A DNA stretch of 36,006 bases, taken from NCBI GenBank assembly GCA_020426845.1, contig JAGQPF010000512.1, positions 1-36,006 of the forward strand, read 5' to 3'. Of the stretch, positions 1 through 7,716 are shown in pieces; position 1 is the stretch's first letter; each line of letters begins with the position of its first letter. Under the pieces are notes generated by a model. That model saw nothing but the letters and a program-made list of their open reading frames with translations, did not search any database and was not told the origin of the DNA. The translations under genes were made by a program, and so were the position numbers. Origin of the DNA: Planctomycetales bacterium (lineage in GTDB: Bacteria > Planctomycetota > Planctomycetia > Pirellulales > Pirellulaceae).

Positions 1-776
1 ACATCCTCCCAGCGTCCCGACAGTCGCCCGTTCGTCACCCGCATCGCGAGTTGATGCGTCGAACCCGGATGGTCGCCGTCGAACCAGATCTCCAATGTCC
101 CTTGCTCGGGAAGATGTCCCCGCGCGTCAATCACCTCCACTTGCAACGGCTCGCCCCGCACGAGACGCCGCGGAGGGTCGACATACTTCAAGTCGTTCCA
201 GCGAGGCCAAGCGGGGCCGGCCCAAGGCATCGCGAGCCGCTGGGCCGCTTGCAACGCAATGGAGAACTGGCCAGCCGCGAGCGTTCCGATTGCTATCGCC
301 ACCGCCAGACACGCGATCGAGCTGCGCTGCGCCGGCCAAGCGTCAACGCAGCGGCCCAGATCCAGCCCGGCCGTGTCGTCAGCAGTGCGGCTCACCACCG
401 CCTGCTGCAAGGCCAGCGATCCGGAATTCACTGCCGAGTCGCCCGCCAAGAACTCCAGCGAACTGGTCAGCTGGTCCCGCAATTGGGGATACGCCGACTC
501 AATGCTGCGCGCCACCTGCAAGTCGGACCGCTGTCGCCACGGCGCCAGCCAAACCAGCCACCAAGCGCCAACCGTCAGGGCTGTCAGCGACAGCAACCAA
601 CGCAACCCCGGGTCCTCCAGTCGCAACCAATAGTCGGCCGAGGCTGCGGCGGTGACCAGCAACAACATCCCGGCGAGCCACCGCGCCAAAGCATATTGCC
701 ACTGCAAACGCAGCTCGCGCCGTCCGAGCTGGCGGACTTGGCGCTGCAGCGGATGGAGCGACGGAGCAACGGCCAT
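1..776 (-). CDS. N-terminal part of a large DUF4175-like membrane protein (cut by the window edge)
   Basis: The minus strand reads open from the ATG at 776 to the window edge, giving 258 residues without a stop. It begins MAVAPSLHPLQRQVRQLGRR. Three hydrophobic segments are visible, at about residues 29-47, 59-78 and 154-174. Between the second and third lies a soluble stretch containing SIESAYPQLRDQLTSSLEFL, a pattern I associate with large planctomycete membrane proteins of the DUF4175-like kind. The reaction is unknown. After the third segment (about residue 175 on) the chain looks extracytoplasmic. It follows the small lipoprotein gene on the same strand after 63 bp, so the two may be co-transcribed. 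No good Shine-Dalgarno sequence precedes the ATG. Relatives of this protein often sit beside MoxR/DUF58/BatA operons, and such an operon is present at 22061-28747 but not adjacent. The coding call is firm and the family call tentative. Confidence 0.75.
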   Translation of the reverse strand, partial: MAVAPSLHPLQRQVRQLGRRELRLQWQYALARWLAGMLLLVTAAASADYWLRLEDPGLRWLLSLTALTVGAWWLVWLAPWRQRSDLQVARSIESAYPQLRDQLTSSLEFLAGDSAVNSGSLALQQAVVSRTADDTAGLDLGRCVDAWPAQRSSIACLAVAIAIGTLAAGQFSIALQAAQRLAMPWAGPAWPRWNDLKYVDPPRRLVRGEPLQVEVIDARGHLPEQGTLEIWFDGDHPGSTHQLAMRVTNGRLSGRWED

Positions 777-839
777 GGCATTCGGAGGTGTTGATATCGA
801 GAGTTTGGTTGTCAAAGCGAACGCCCCGCGATTGGGGCA

Positions 840-1301
840 TCAAATCCACCCTCCAACTACCTCCCGGCTGTAAGTTTTCTGGAGAACTTCCGGTTTCAAC
901 TCCAAAAGGCGCGCTTCGTCGACGCTGGCCAAAACCAAATTGCCAATGTGGCGATACGCCATCCAGCGATGGAAGAGTGGCCGCCAATCGTCAGGAGCGA
1001 GTGCCACGGCGGCGCTGAAATCCTCGATGGCCGCATCCTCGTTGCCGAGCGCAATGCGATAACACCCCTGGCGAATCAGCAGACCGACCTTGGCGGGGTC
1101 GTCGGCCGTCGCCAGCAACGACTCCAGGTCGGCCAGTGCCGCCTCCGCCTCCGCTTGGCTTACGTCCGAAAAACGCTTGCCAAGCGGTGCGTAGAGTTCG
1201 ATGGTGGCGACTTCCCTTGGCTCGGGCACTCGGCACCCCAGCAGGGAGAATCCGCACAGGCAGGCCGCGACTCCGATCGCTCTGGCTAAAAATGGCATCA
1301 T
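840..1301 (-). CDS. Small TPR-like lipoprotein
   Basis: A 153-aa protein with a short lipoprotein signal: a hydrophobic stretch ending in the lipobox LLGC, with the acylated Cys at about residue 23. After the anchor comes a helical region (residues about 45-140) with the spacing and small/aromatic pattern of tetratricopeptide repeats, for example GNEDAAIEDFSAAVALAPDD followed by a hydrophobic helix pair. It is therefore probably a membrane-anchored periplasmic scaffold with no enzymatic residues in view. Two ATG codons lie in tandem at 1301 and 1298. A GAGG eight bases before the first supports 1301. The leader immediately upstream is a tandem repeat that contains this GAGG. The gene ends 63 bp before the DUF4175-like gene on the same strand. 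Confidence 0.8.
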   Translation of the reverse strand: MMPFLARAIGVAACLCGFSLLGCRVPEPREVATIELYAPLGKRFSDVSQAEAEAALADLESLLATADDPAKVGLLIRQGCYRIALGNEDAAIEDFSAAVALAPDDWRPLFHRWMAYRHIGNLVLASVDEARLLELKPEVLQKTYSREVVGGWI

Positions 1302-1382
1302 GCCTTGTGCCTCGTGCGTTGCGTTGCCTTGTGCGTTGCGTTGCGTTGCCTTGTGCGTTGCGTTGCGTTGCCTTGTGCGTCG
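1302..1382 (-). repeat. 22-bp tandem repeat abutting a start codon and covering the ribosome binding site
   Basis: Read on the minus strand this is [AACGC]3 followed by ACAAGGC, a 22-bp unit. There are two exact full copies, a partial copy at the upstream end, and a degenerate copy next to the lipoprotein start at 1301. The degenerate copy supplies the GAGG and AAGG purine motifs before the ATG. Nested within the 22-bp unit is a 5-bp period (AACGC). The whole array lies in the 127-bp gap between the 505-aa protein gene and the lipoprotein gene. Copy-number change here would move or remove the leader and the ribosome binding site. That consequence is inference; the repeat itself is read directly. 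Confidence 0.9.
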
Positions 1383-1428
1383 CTCATTCGGTGCTCGACG
1401 AACAAGGGTGTTTTACGCGGCGCGATGA

Positions 1429-2946
1429 TCAGAAGTCCGCGTTGTACTTCTGGGTCAACGTGCGGCGGATGTCGGCCGAGGCCTCGTCGATGTTTTGCAA
1501 CACCAGATTGGCCGACGAGTTGCCTTTGAGACGCTCTTGGGTGCGAATCTGGGATTGCATCTGACCCCGGCGAACGTCGTTCGGGACAGCTGCCCAGCCA
1601 CCCCAGCCATAGGCCGTTGTGCCTCGCCAGTTGCTCGTGACGCCGATCGGCGTCGAGTACGAATAGACATCGTACTGCGGCGCCACCTGTGATTGACGCT
1701 CGCGGCTCGAGGCGGCGGCGCCGGTGACGGAGGCTTGGCCGTCGCGGAGCGAGTCGGCGACGAACTTGCCGTACTGCAGCGCGTCGGGATCAACATTGAC
1801 CATCGACAGATGATCAATCCGGCGGGCGTAGGTGCCGAACCAGACGCTGATCTGGCCCATTGTTTTGCGCTCGCCTTTGTGCTCGCGGAGGTCGTCGACC
1901 AAGGAATCGATTTGCGTCAGGTACTGTTTGGAGGCGAGCACGGTGAGTTGCTTTTGCTCCTCTTCCGTGTTGGGTTTTTGACGATCGCGACCATAGGTCT
2001 GCAGCGACGGCGGCGGCTCGACCAAGCTGAGGATCCGGCGCATGCCGCTCGGCTCCAGCACGCCCGTGATCTGAAACTGCTTGTCGCCAAATGTCGCGTC
2101 CCACGTGTAGAACTCGGAGATCAAGACGCCTCGATTGCCCAACGCCTCGAGCAACAGTGGCTTGGCGTAGTCTTTCAACGGCCCGATGTCTTCGGAGAAG
2201 TCGACTTTGATGGCGCCGATGCGGCGGTCGCCGTCAACGGTCACCGCCAACGCCACGCCACGAATGCTGGACAACACCTTGGCGAGCGCATCGAGATCCG
2301 CGTCGCGCCCTTTCAATGTCTCGGACGTCTCCAGCCGAGCGCGAACATTCGCCGCCGAGACGAAGCCGCTGAGGTCCATGGCCATGATCACGGGCGTTCC
2401 CAATCCAGCGACCTGCAACGCCTCTTTCAGGTAGCCGGTGCGAATGCCGGTCGAGTTCGAGTAGATCGCCTTGATCCATCGCGAAACTTCTTGGCGGCGC
2501 GCGGGATAGCCAACCGCCACCGTGTTGCCAGCAAATTTGACTGCGTACACATCGCCGGGCAGCACGGCCGCTTCTCTCCCTTCGATGGTGTCCGTGGTGC
2601 CTTGGTAACGCAAGGCCACCTCCGGCATCTTGGGCTCGTAGTTCAGATCGAGCAGCGTGACCTGCCACTCGGGCTTCATCGTGTCGAAGTCCAGCTGTGC
2701 GGCGGAAGCAAACTTCTCGGTGCCGGGAGGGGCCAGGATCTGGCCCGCTTGGAACGCCACCTCTTGTCGCTGCGCCCAGTTCTCCTTTTGTCCCAGCGGC
2801 GAATTGTTCAACTTGTTGATGTCGATCAACACCAGCGTGTTGGCGCTGCTAGGCACTCGGTCCGTCAGCTGCGTGAACTGCGCGCGAACGGGGGTCACCA
2901 GCGTTATCGCGCTCAGGACCAAGAGGGGCCGGAGAAATTTGCTCAT
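1429..2946 (-). CDS. Exported protein of unknown function, 505 aa
   Basis: The protein starts MSKFLRPLLVLSAITLVTPV and has a clear signal peptide with a likely cleavage after VRA, before QFTQL (about residue 22). I do not recognise the family. The mature chain is mixed alpha/beta with few cysteines. It has a hydrophobic patch PVIMAMDLSGFV around residue 190 and a run rich in Ser, Tyr, Trp and Gly (about 430-455). The C-terminus is helical with many Asn, Gln and Arg residues. It looks like a periplasmic planctomycete-specific protein. A GAGG eight bases before the ATG at 2946 supports the start. It stands alone between the porin and the lipoprotein, on the same strand as both, with a 348-bp gap upstream. 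No catalytic motif is visible. Confidence 0.85.
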   Translation of the reverse strand: MSKFLRPLLVLSAITLVTPVRAQFTQLTDRVPSSANTLVLIDINKLNNSPLGQKENWAQRQEVAFQAGQILAPPGTEKFASAAQLDFDTMKPEWQVTLLDLNYEPKMPEVALRYQGTTDTIEGREAAVLPGDVYAVKFAGNTVAVGYPARRQEVSRWIKAIYSNSTGIRTGYLKEALQVAGLGTPVIMAMDLSGFVSAANVRARLETSETLKGRDADLDALAKVLSSIRGVALAVTVDGDRRIGAIKVDFSEDIGPLKDYAKPLLLEALGNRGVLISEFYTWDATFGDKQFQITGVLEPSGMRRILSLVEPPPSLQTYGRDRQKPNTEEEQKQLTVLASKQYLTQIDSLVDDLREHKGERKTMGQISVWFGTYARRIDHLSMVNVDPDALQYGKFVADSLRDGQASVTGAAASSRERQSQVAPQYDVYSYSTPIGVTSNWRGTTAYGWGGWAAVPNDVRRGQMQSQIRTQERLKGNSSANLVLQNIDEASADIRRTLTQKYNADF

Positions 2947-3294
2947 CGTTGCAGCCTCGATTGGGAAATGCCGGAGTAGAGGTTTTGCGAACTACGGGAG
3001 TCGCTGACCGGTTGTATGCGGGGACCGATTCGGATTCCGCTATTGTAGTGCGATTTCCCACTGAATTCACCCGCTTCGCGCAAGGATTTCAGTTCCGCCG
3101 CTTGTGAAAACCAAGCTCTCGCAGCTGGCGACTGCGGCCGTGCCGCGGACGCGTATGGAAGGGCGCGCAAAGCTGCCGCAAATGACTGGGCTGCCACGAC
3201 GGGACACCACCGTCATGCTCGATTCGCGCAACCGTCGCGGCCACGGCTCTCGGCGGTCCAGCGTCCGTGGACCAGCGGCCGTGGAAACGGCGTT
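2947..3294. other. Gene-free spacer with a nested inverted repeat
   Basis: No convincing coding frame is present. The right end, just past the porin stop, holds two nested inverted repeats: outer arms CCACGGC (3241-3247) and GCCGTGG (3278-3284), inner arms GGTCCA (3255-3260) and TGGACC (3268-3273). On the minus strand this could end or protect the porin transcript, but no T-run follows, so it is not a standard intrinsic terminator. A minus-strand TACAAT (3042-3047) about 95 bp before the 505-aa protein gene resembles a -10 box without a good -35 partner. Confidence 0.6.
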
Positions 3295-4596
3295 TTAGAG
3301 GTCGAGCTTGGCTCGGATGCCGAACAACAGCGAGGTGTTGGCGGTGCGTCTCGCCGGCTCGAGGATCTGCAGATCCGGGCTGATATGCAGCCAGGGAGTG
3401 GCGGCGTAGTTGTAGAACAACTCGACGCCTTGGCCATGATCGTCGAGCAACAGGCCCGGCAGTTGGTCGCTGAGCGGCGCGTAGTAGTAGCCCGCTCCGA
3501 ACGTGTCGGCGGCGCGACCCGCGAGCGGGCTGCTGCCCCCGAAGCCGAAGCTAAGGAAATAGGGCAACGGGTTGGAGCGATCGTCTGCCACGCCCGCGCG
3601 GCCGAATACCCCCCAGCCACGTGTGGGATCGCGAGGATCGACCACCAGGTGTTGATCAAAGTTCCAGTACAACGACCACGAGCTGTTCACCGTGGGGATC
3701 GGCGTGCCGGGTGGCACTAGCAATCGCCCCAAGTTCGCCACATCGCGATTGCTCCAGGTGCCGCCCAACAACTGATGTCCGGGCAGCCCGAGCAGGCTCA
3801 CGGGGCGCCGCACCTCCGCCGCCAGCGTCACGCCCTCGGCGAAAAGGTCCACGGGCCCTTCGCCCGCATGGTCGACCGGATCAAAGATCATGAACGAGAA
3901 GACGGGCTCGAAGTCCTCGAGCATCACCAGTCCGGCGCCGTAGGTCGAATAGGGAGTCGTGCGAAATGCGAGTGGATTGACCACAAACGCCGTGTTCATG
4001 AACTGGGTCTTGCCGCGACCGTGAGCGAACGCGTTCATGTCGCCGTCCAGCGTGTCGAACTTGCCGCCAAACACACCAAACGATTCGGAGAGAAACTGCG
4101 TGAACAGGAAATTCGTGAGCGCCGTGGCCTGCTCGCCCGGCAAGGGCAGCAGCCCTTCGTTGTTCGCGGCCAGCAATGCGCCCGTGTCGCGATTGATGAA
4201 GTCGCCGAACTGCGACTCGCCGCGCAGCTTGAGAAACAGCCCCTGCCAAGCCCCGAGTTTGCTGAGGTCGAGATTCAGCACGTAGTCGGCGTGCCCGCCG
4301 TACTGAAAGTCCTGGCGCAAACCACCGTTGGCGACGCCTTGATAGTATTGCGTAACATCGCTCTGGAACACGATGCCCTCGGCCGCCAGCGGGCCGCGCC
4401 AGCCGAACCAATCGCCTGTCAGCGTCGGTCTCGCGAAGAAGTCGCCTTCATAGTTGGGCAGCGGCGGACCAGAGGTTTCATCGGCGGACAGGAAGCCGAC
4501 CAAGCACAAGACCAGCCACACGGCGGCAATGCCGGAGCTCCAACAGGCGCCATGTGTCACTCGGCAGCGCTTGCCTAATCCGCAAGACTCGAACAT
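3295..4596 (-). CDS. OprB-type carbohydrate-selective porin
   Basis: A 433-aa outer-membrane protein. I chose the ATG at 4596 because GGGAGG stands five bases before it and the chain then opens with an N-terminal signal region (hydrophobic core at about residues 22-36, ending near LSAD). The open frame continues upstream to 4731 without a signal. The mature protein carries the OprB pattern: TGDWFGWRGPLAAEGI near its start, then alternating amphipathic strands with many Gly and aromatic residues. The end is FGIRAKLDL, a terminal strand typical of beta-barrels. Family members form sugar-permeable pores in the outer membrane. Neighbours on the same strand are an exported HAD phosphatase and a sulfatase, which fits a role in nutrient uptake. 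The actual substrate cannot be read from sequence. Confidence 0.88.
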   Translation of the reverse strand: MFESCGLGKRCRVTHGACWSSGIAAVWLVLCLVGFLSADETSGPPLPNYEGDFFARPTLTGDWFGWRGPLAAEGIVFQSDVTQYYQGVANGGLRQDFQYGGHADYVLNLDLSKLGAWQGLFLKLRGESQFGDFINRDTGALLAANNEGLLPLPGEQATALTNFLFTQFLSESFGVFGGKFDTLDGDMNAFAHGRGKTQFMNTAFVVNPLAFRTTPYSTYGAGLVMLEDFEPVFSFMIFDPVDHAGEGPVDLFAEGVTLAAEVRRPVSLLGLPGHQLLGGTWSNRDVANLGRLLVPPGTPIPTVNSSWSLYWNFDQHLVVDPRDPTRGWGVFGRAGVADDRSNPLPYFLSFGFGGSSPLAGRAADTFGAGYYYAPLSDQLPGLLLDDHGQGVELFYNYAATPWLHISPDLQILEPARRTANTSLLFGIRAKLDL

Positions 4597-4838
4597 CGCA
4601 ACCTCCCTGTCGCATGGGTCAAGACACCATCCTTCATCGGCCCTGACGTCAGAACGGCGGGATTGATTCGCCGCTGTGTCGAGCAATGACGTTGTCTGCC
4701 GGCCATCTGTGCGGATTGGGGAAGCGCACATCGGTCGGCGCCGGAGGGATGTTCAAGCCAGCCGCCGGCGGGATGCGTCATGCCGCACTCGCGAGTACGC
4801 CGGTCCTACGCGACATAGCGTTCAGGAAGCAGCAACGG

Positions 4839-5852
4839 CTAAGGAGCCGTCTGCGCTGCGGACCGTTCCGGGAATACCCGCTCCCAATCGCGCTTCATGT
4901 CGGCCACCACCCAGCCGCGTTGCGCCGCCTGATCCAGCGCCTCGGACAGCTTTCCACTGCTTCTCGGCCGCCGGTCATAGGCGTACTCGCGTTCCCCGTC
5001 GGTGTGATGCACGATCAGGCCAAACGCGGGACGCGGATTCGCGATGGTCGTGTACTCCAGCATCGCTTTGTCCCCGTCGCTGTTGCCAAAGCACATGACG
5101 GGACGGCGCCCGATGAATTGGTGGATCGCCGCCGGCTTGCCCTCCTTATCGTCCACGAAGATTTGGTCAGCTTGCTTCACGAGCACTGGCTGGCCATCGC
5201 GCAGCTCGAAGGTCACTTTGCCGTAGGAGCCAATCACTTGCTCGGGCGGGATGCCGTACACGCGCTCCGACCAGACTCGCATAAAGTCGGCGCCGCCGCC
5301 GGAGACGATATACGTCTTGAAGCCATGTTGGCGCAGGTGCGCGAGCACTTCCAACATCGGCTGATAGACGCATTGATCGTAGCGCCGCTGCCACCGCGGA
5401 TGCTGCGCCGTCTCCAGCCAATGTCCGACTCGCCCATCAAACTCGGCAGTCGTGACGCCGAAGTGTGTGAGCGCGATCACGTGCAGCAAGCCGCGATGGT
5501 GGTCTCCCAGCAGCGTGGCGAAATCGCCCCGCAACGCAGCCTGGACCTGCGGATCGTCGCGCCACGCGGGGTTCTCGGGCAGATCCCGCTTGAGGCTGTC
5601 GAGCGCGAATGCCAATTGAAACGGCATTGGATTCTCGGGCCACAGCGTGCCGTCGTTGTCGAACACAGCGACTCGCTCCGCGGCGGGAATGTACTTGGCG
5701 CCCCCTTCGGTCGTGACGTCGGCGACGTACTTCAGCAACGCTGTCTTTGTCGGCGAATCGCGCCACGACGGCAGCGGTTCGGCGCCTAGCGCCAGGCCAT
5801 CGGCGCAGAGAGAAAGCAACACGGCGCAGCACAGCCAGTTGGTTCGAGTCAT
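4839..5852 (-). CDS. Exported HAD-superfamily phosphatase
   Basis: A 337-aa protein with an N-terminal signal peptide (MTRTNWLCCAVLLSLCADGL, cleavage near LGA at about residue 24). HAD motif I is DNDGT at about residues 65-69; the first Asp is the nucleophile and the second the acid/base. Motif II is SGGGADF, and the metal-binding motif is GNSDGDKAM, which lies late in the chain. The layout resembles phosphoserine-phosphatase-like HAD hydrolases that act in the periplasm on small phosphomonoesters. The start at 5852 is preferred over an in-frame ATG at 5873 because GAGG lies seven bases before it and the signal peptide begins there. The gene lies 242 bp upstream of the porin on the same strand and 118 bp after the sulfatase, with the sulfatase terminator between. 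The substrate is unknown. Confidence 0.88.
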   Translation of the reverse strand: MTRTNWLCCAVLLSLCADGLALGAEPLPSWRDSPTKTALLKYVADVTTEGGAKYIPAAERVAVFDNDGTLWPENPMPFQLAFALDSLKRDLPENPAWRDDPQVQAALRGDFATLLGDHHRGLLHVIALTHFGVTTAEFDGRVGHWLETAQHPRWQRRYDQCVYQPMLEVLAHLRQHGFKTYIVSGGGADFMRVWSERVYGIPPEQVIGSYGKVTFELRDGQPVLVKQADQIFVDDKEGKPAAIHQFIGRRPVMCFGNSDGDKAMLEYTTIANPRPAFGLIVHHTDGEREYAYDRRPRSSGKLSEALDQAAQRGWVVADMKRDWERVFPERSAAQTAP

Positions 5853-5878
5853 CGCTTGTCCTCGGACATTCATCGGCG

Positions 5879-5932
5879 AAAAAACAGAAAATGAAATCGG
5901 CCGCCGCCGGATGCACTATCCAGCGGCGGCCG
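5879..5932 (-). terminator. Intrinsic terminator of the arylsulfatase gene
   Basis: On the minus strand, 38 bp past the sulfatase stop, a perfect 10-bp stem (CGGCCGCCGC against GCGGCGGCCG, 5923-5932 with 5898-5907) continues past one mismatch into a further 3-bp GGA/TCC helix and a 7-base loop. A T-rich tract follows, including a run of six T on the minus strand (5879-5884). It separates the sulfatase transcript from the HAD phosphatase gene. Confidence 0.8.
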
Positions 5933-5970
5933 TAGGGCTTCGTGAGCGGAATCGAGTCTTCGCGTCCCGT

Positions 5971-7548
5971 CTATCGACCGCCGGTGGCCGACTCGATTTG
6001 CTTCTGAATCTTCTCGAGATTGAAGGAGCCCGGCGACTGGCTTGGCGGATACTCCTTCATGGTCATCAGGAACTTGCCGGCCAGCTGTTGCAGCGGCACC
6101 AACACGAACGGCCGGTCGAGGAACCAATCGTTGTACGTGTTCGAGTTGTGTTGGGCCTTCTCGAACGGGTCCCGACGCAGGTTGAACAGCAGCGGAACAC
6201 GCAACTCGGTGAACGGCTCGCGCCAGACGCCGAACGCCTGACCACGGTTCTCGAGGAACACGGCCTTCCAGTCGTCATAGCGAATGGCCACGATCTGTCC
6301 GTCGTCGTTCACGTAGAAGAACTCGCTGCGGGGCGATCGCTTCTCCTTGCCGGTGAGGTAGTCAAGCTGATTGTGGCCGTCGATGAAGTTCTTGTACTTT
6401 CTGCCGTTCAGCTCCGTGCCCTTGGCGAGCCGCTCCTTGATGCCATCCCCGCCGGCAGCCGCGGCGAAGGTCGGCAGCCAGTCCTCGTGAGCGACGATGC
6501 CGTTGAGCGTGCGGCCGGCCGGGAACTTGCCGGGCCAACGCACGAACGCGGGAACGCGATAAGCGCCTTCCCAGTTCGAGTTCTTCTCGCTGCGGAACGG
6601 CGTTGTGCCGGCGTCGGGCCAGGTGTTGTAGTGAGGGCCGTTGTCGGTCGAGTAGAACACGATGGTGTCTTCGGCGAGGTTCAGCTTGTCGAGCAGGTCG
6701 AGCAGCTCGCCCACATGCCCATCGTGCTCCACCATGCCGTCGCCGTACTCGTCCTGCCCCGACTTGCCTCGGTTGGCCTCTTTGACGTGCGTGCGGAAGT
6801 GCATGCGAGTGGCGTTCCACCAGCAGAAGAACGGCGTCTTTTCGCGATTCTTGCGCTCGATAAAGTCCTTGGCGGCGGCCAGCGTCTCCTCGTCGATTGT
6901 CTCCATCCGCTTCTTGGTCAGCGGGCCGGTGTTCTCGATCGACTGCCCACCTTGGCCGTCCGCCTTGCACTTCATCACGCCGCGCGGACCGTACTGCTCG
7001 AGAAACGTCTTGCCGCTGGCCATCACGCGATCGCGCGGGTAGTCACGATTCTCGGGCTCTTCTTCCGCATTCAGATGGTACAGATTGCCGAAGAACTCGT
7101 CGAAGCCATGCATCGTGGGCAGGTGGGCATCGAGATCACCCTGGTGGTTCTTGCCGAATTGGCCCGTGGCGTAGCCCAGGCTTTTCATCACGGTGGCGAT
7201 GGTCACGTCGGTCTTTTGCCAGCCCTCTTTGGCGCCCGGCAGGCCGACTTTCGTCATGCCTGTTCGCACCGGCACGTTGCCTCCCAGAAACGCGGCGCGT
7301 CCCGCCGTGCAACTTTGCTGGCCATAGTAGTCCGTGAACGAGATGCCCTCTCGCGCGATGCGGTCAATGCTGGGCGTCCGATAGCCCATCATCCCGCGGT
7401 TGTTATGGCTGATGTTCCACGTGCCGATGTCATCTCCCCAGATGACCAGGATGTTCGGCTGTTTCGTCTGTGCCGCCGCATCGCTGGCAAAGCTCGCGGC
7501 GAATGACACAGTGGCGGCGACGAGGAGCCAACGAGAGGACCTCAACAT
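5971..7548 (-). CDS. Arylsulfatase, sulfatase family S1
   Basis: A 525-aa secreted hydrolase that cleaves sulfate esters. A signal peptide covers about residues 1-26 (cleavage near DAAAQ). The chain then opens with QPNILVIWGDD, whose paired Asp residues (39-40) bind the active-site calcium. The sulfatase signature is SCTAGRAAF: Cys80 fits C-x-A-x-R and is the residue converted to formylglycine by a separate maturase not seen in this window. Other family landmarks are FGKNHQGD, and STDNGPH with the distal Asp and Asn metal ligands. Length is normal for the family. The ATG at 7548 has GGAG eight bases upstream. Planctomycetes often carry many sulfatases for algal polysaccharides. This one sits alone between repeats and a terminator, near a porin and an exported phosphatase on the same strand. 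Confidence 0.93.
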   Translation of the reverse strand: MLRSSRWLLVAATVSFAASFASDAAAQTKQPNILVIWGDDIGTWNISHNNRGMMGYRTPSIDRIAREGISFTDYYGQQSCTAGRAAFLGGNVPVRTGMTKVGLPGAKEGWQKTDVTIATVMKSLGYATGQFGKNHQGDLDAHLPTMHGFDEFFGNLYHLNAEEEPENRDYPRDRVMASGKTFLEQYGPRGVMKCKADGQGGQSIENTGPLTKKRMETIDEETLAAAKDFIERKNREKTPFFCWWNATRMHFRTHVKEANRGKSGQDEYGDGMVEHDGHVGELLDLLDKLNLAEDTIVFYSTDNGPHYNTWPDAGTTPFRSEKNSNWEGAYRVPAFVRWPGKFPAGRTLNGIVAHEDWLPTFAAAAGGDGIKERLAKGTELNGRKYKNFIDGHNQLDYLTGKEKRSPRSEFFYVNDDGQIVAIRYDDWKAVFLENRGQAFGVWREPFTELRVPLLFNLRRDPFEKAQHNSNTYNDWFLDRPFVLVPLQQLAGKFLMTMKEYPPSQSPGSFNLEKIQKQIESATGGR

Positions 7549-7628
7549 GGTGACTGCTCCGGTTCGATAGTAGTAGGAGAGTAAGGAAGCAAACTTGTTG
7601 CGGAGAAACGCTCTTGTCCCCGGCTTCT

Positions 7629-7716
7629 CGGAGTTTGCGAGTTTGCGATTTAGCGATCTTGCGATTCAGCGATCTTGCGATTTAGCGAGTCGGGGGGTTA
7701 GCGAGTTAGCAAATCA
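7629..7716. repeat. Degenerate octanucleotide array, 11 units in perfect register
   Basis: Eleven consecutive 8-bp units run from 7629 to 7716. On the minus strand the consensus is about YRARHCGC-like, for example TAAATCGC, AAGATCGC, TGAATCGC, TAACTCGC. The trailing CGC is kept in most units while the first five bases vary within an A/T-rich set. The register never slips: GCGA recurs on the plus strand at 7637, 7645, 7653, 7661, 7669, 7677, 7685 and 7701. The last unit contains the TGA stop of the Gly/Pro-repeat protein gene (7714-7716). The period is not a multiple of three, and the array lies between that stop and the sulfatase start, so it is not coding. Confidence 0.9.

Noticed and set aside
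4732..4838. Perfect palindromes ACTCGCGAGT and CCGCCGGCGG as a terminator of the HAD gene
   Set aside because: Both are short, have no loop and no T-run, so they are likely chance in GC-rich DNA.
5647..7506. Long plus-strand open frame of 619 codons
   Set aside because: It is antisense to the sulfatase gene and the HAD gene start, which have clear motifs, signal peptides and ribosome binding sites. The translation has no domain and arises from GC-rich third positions.
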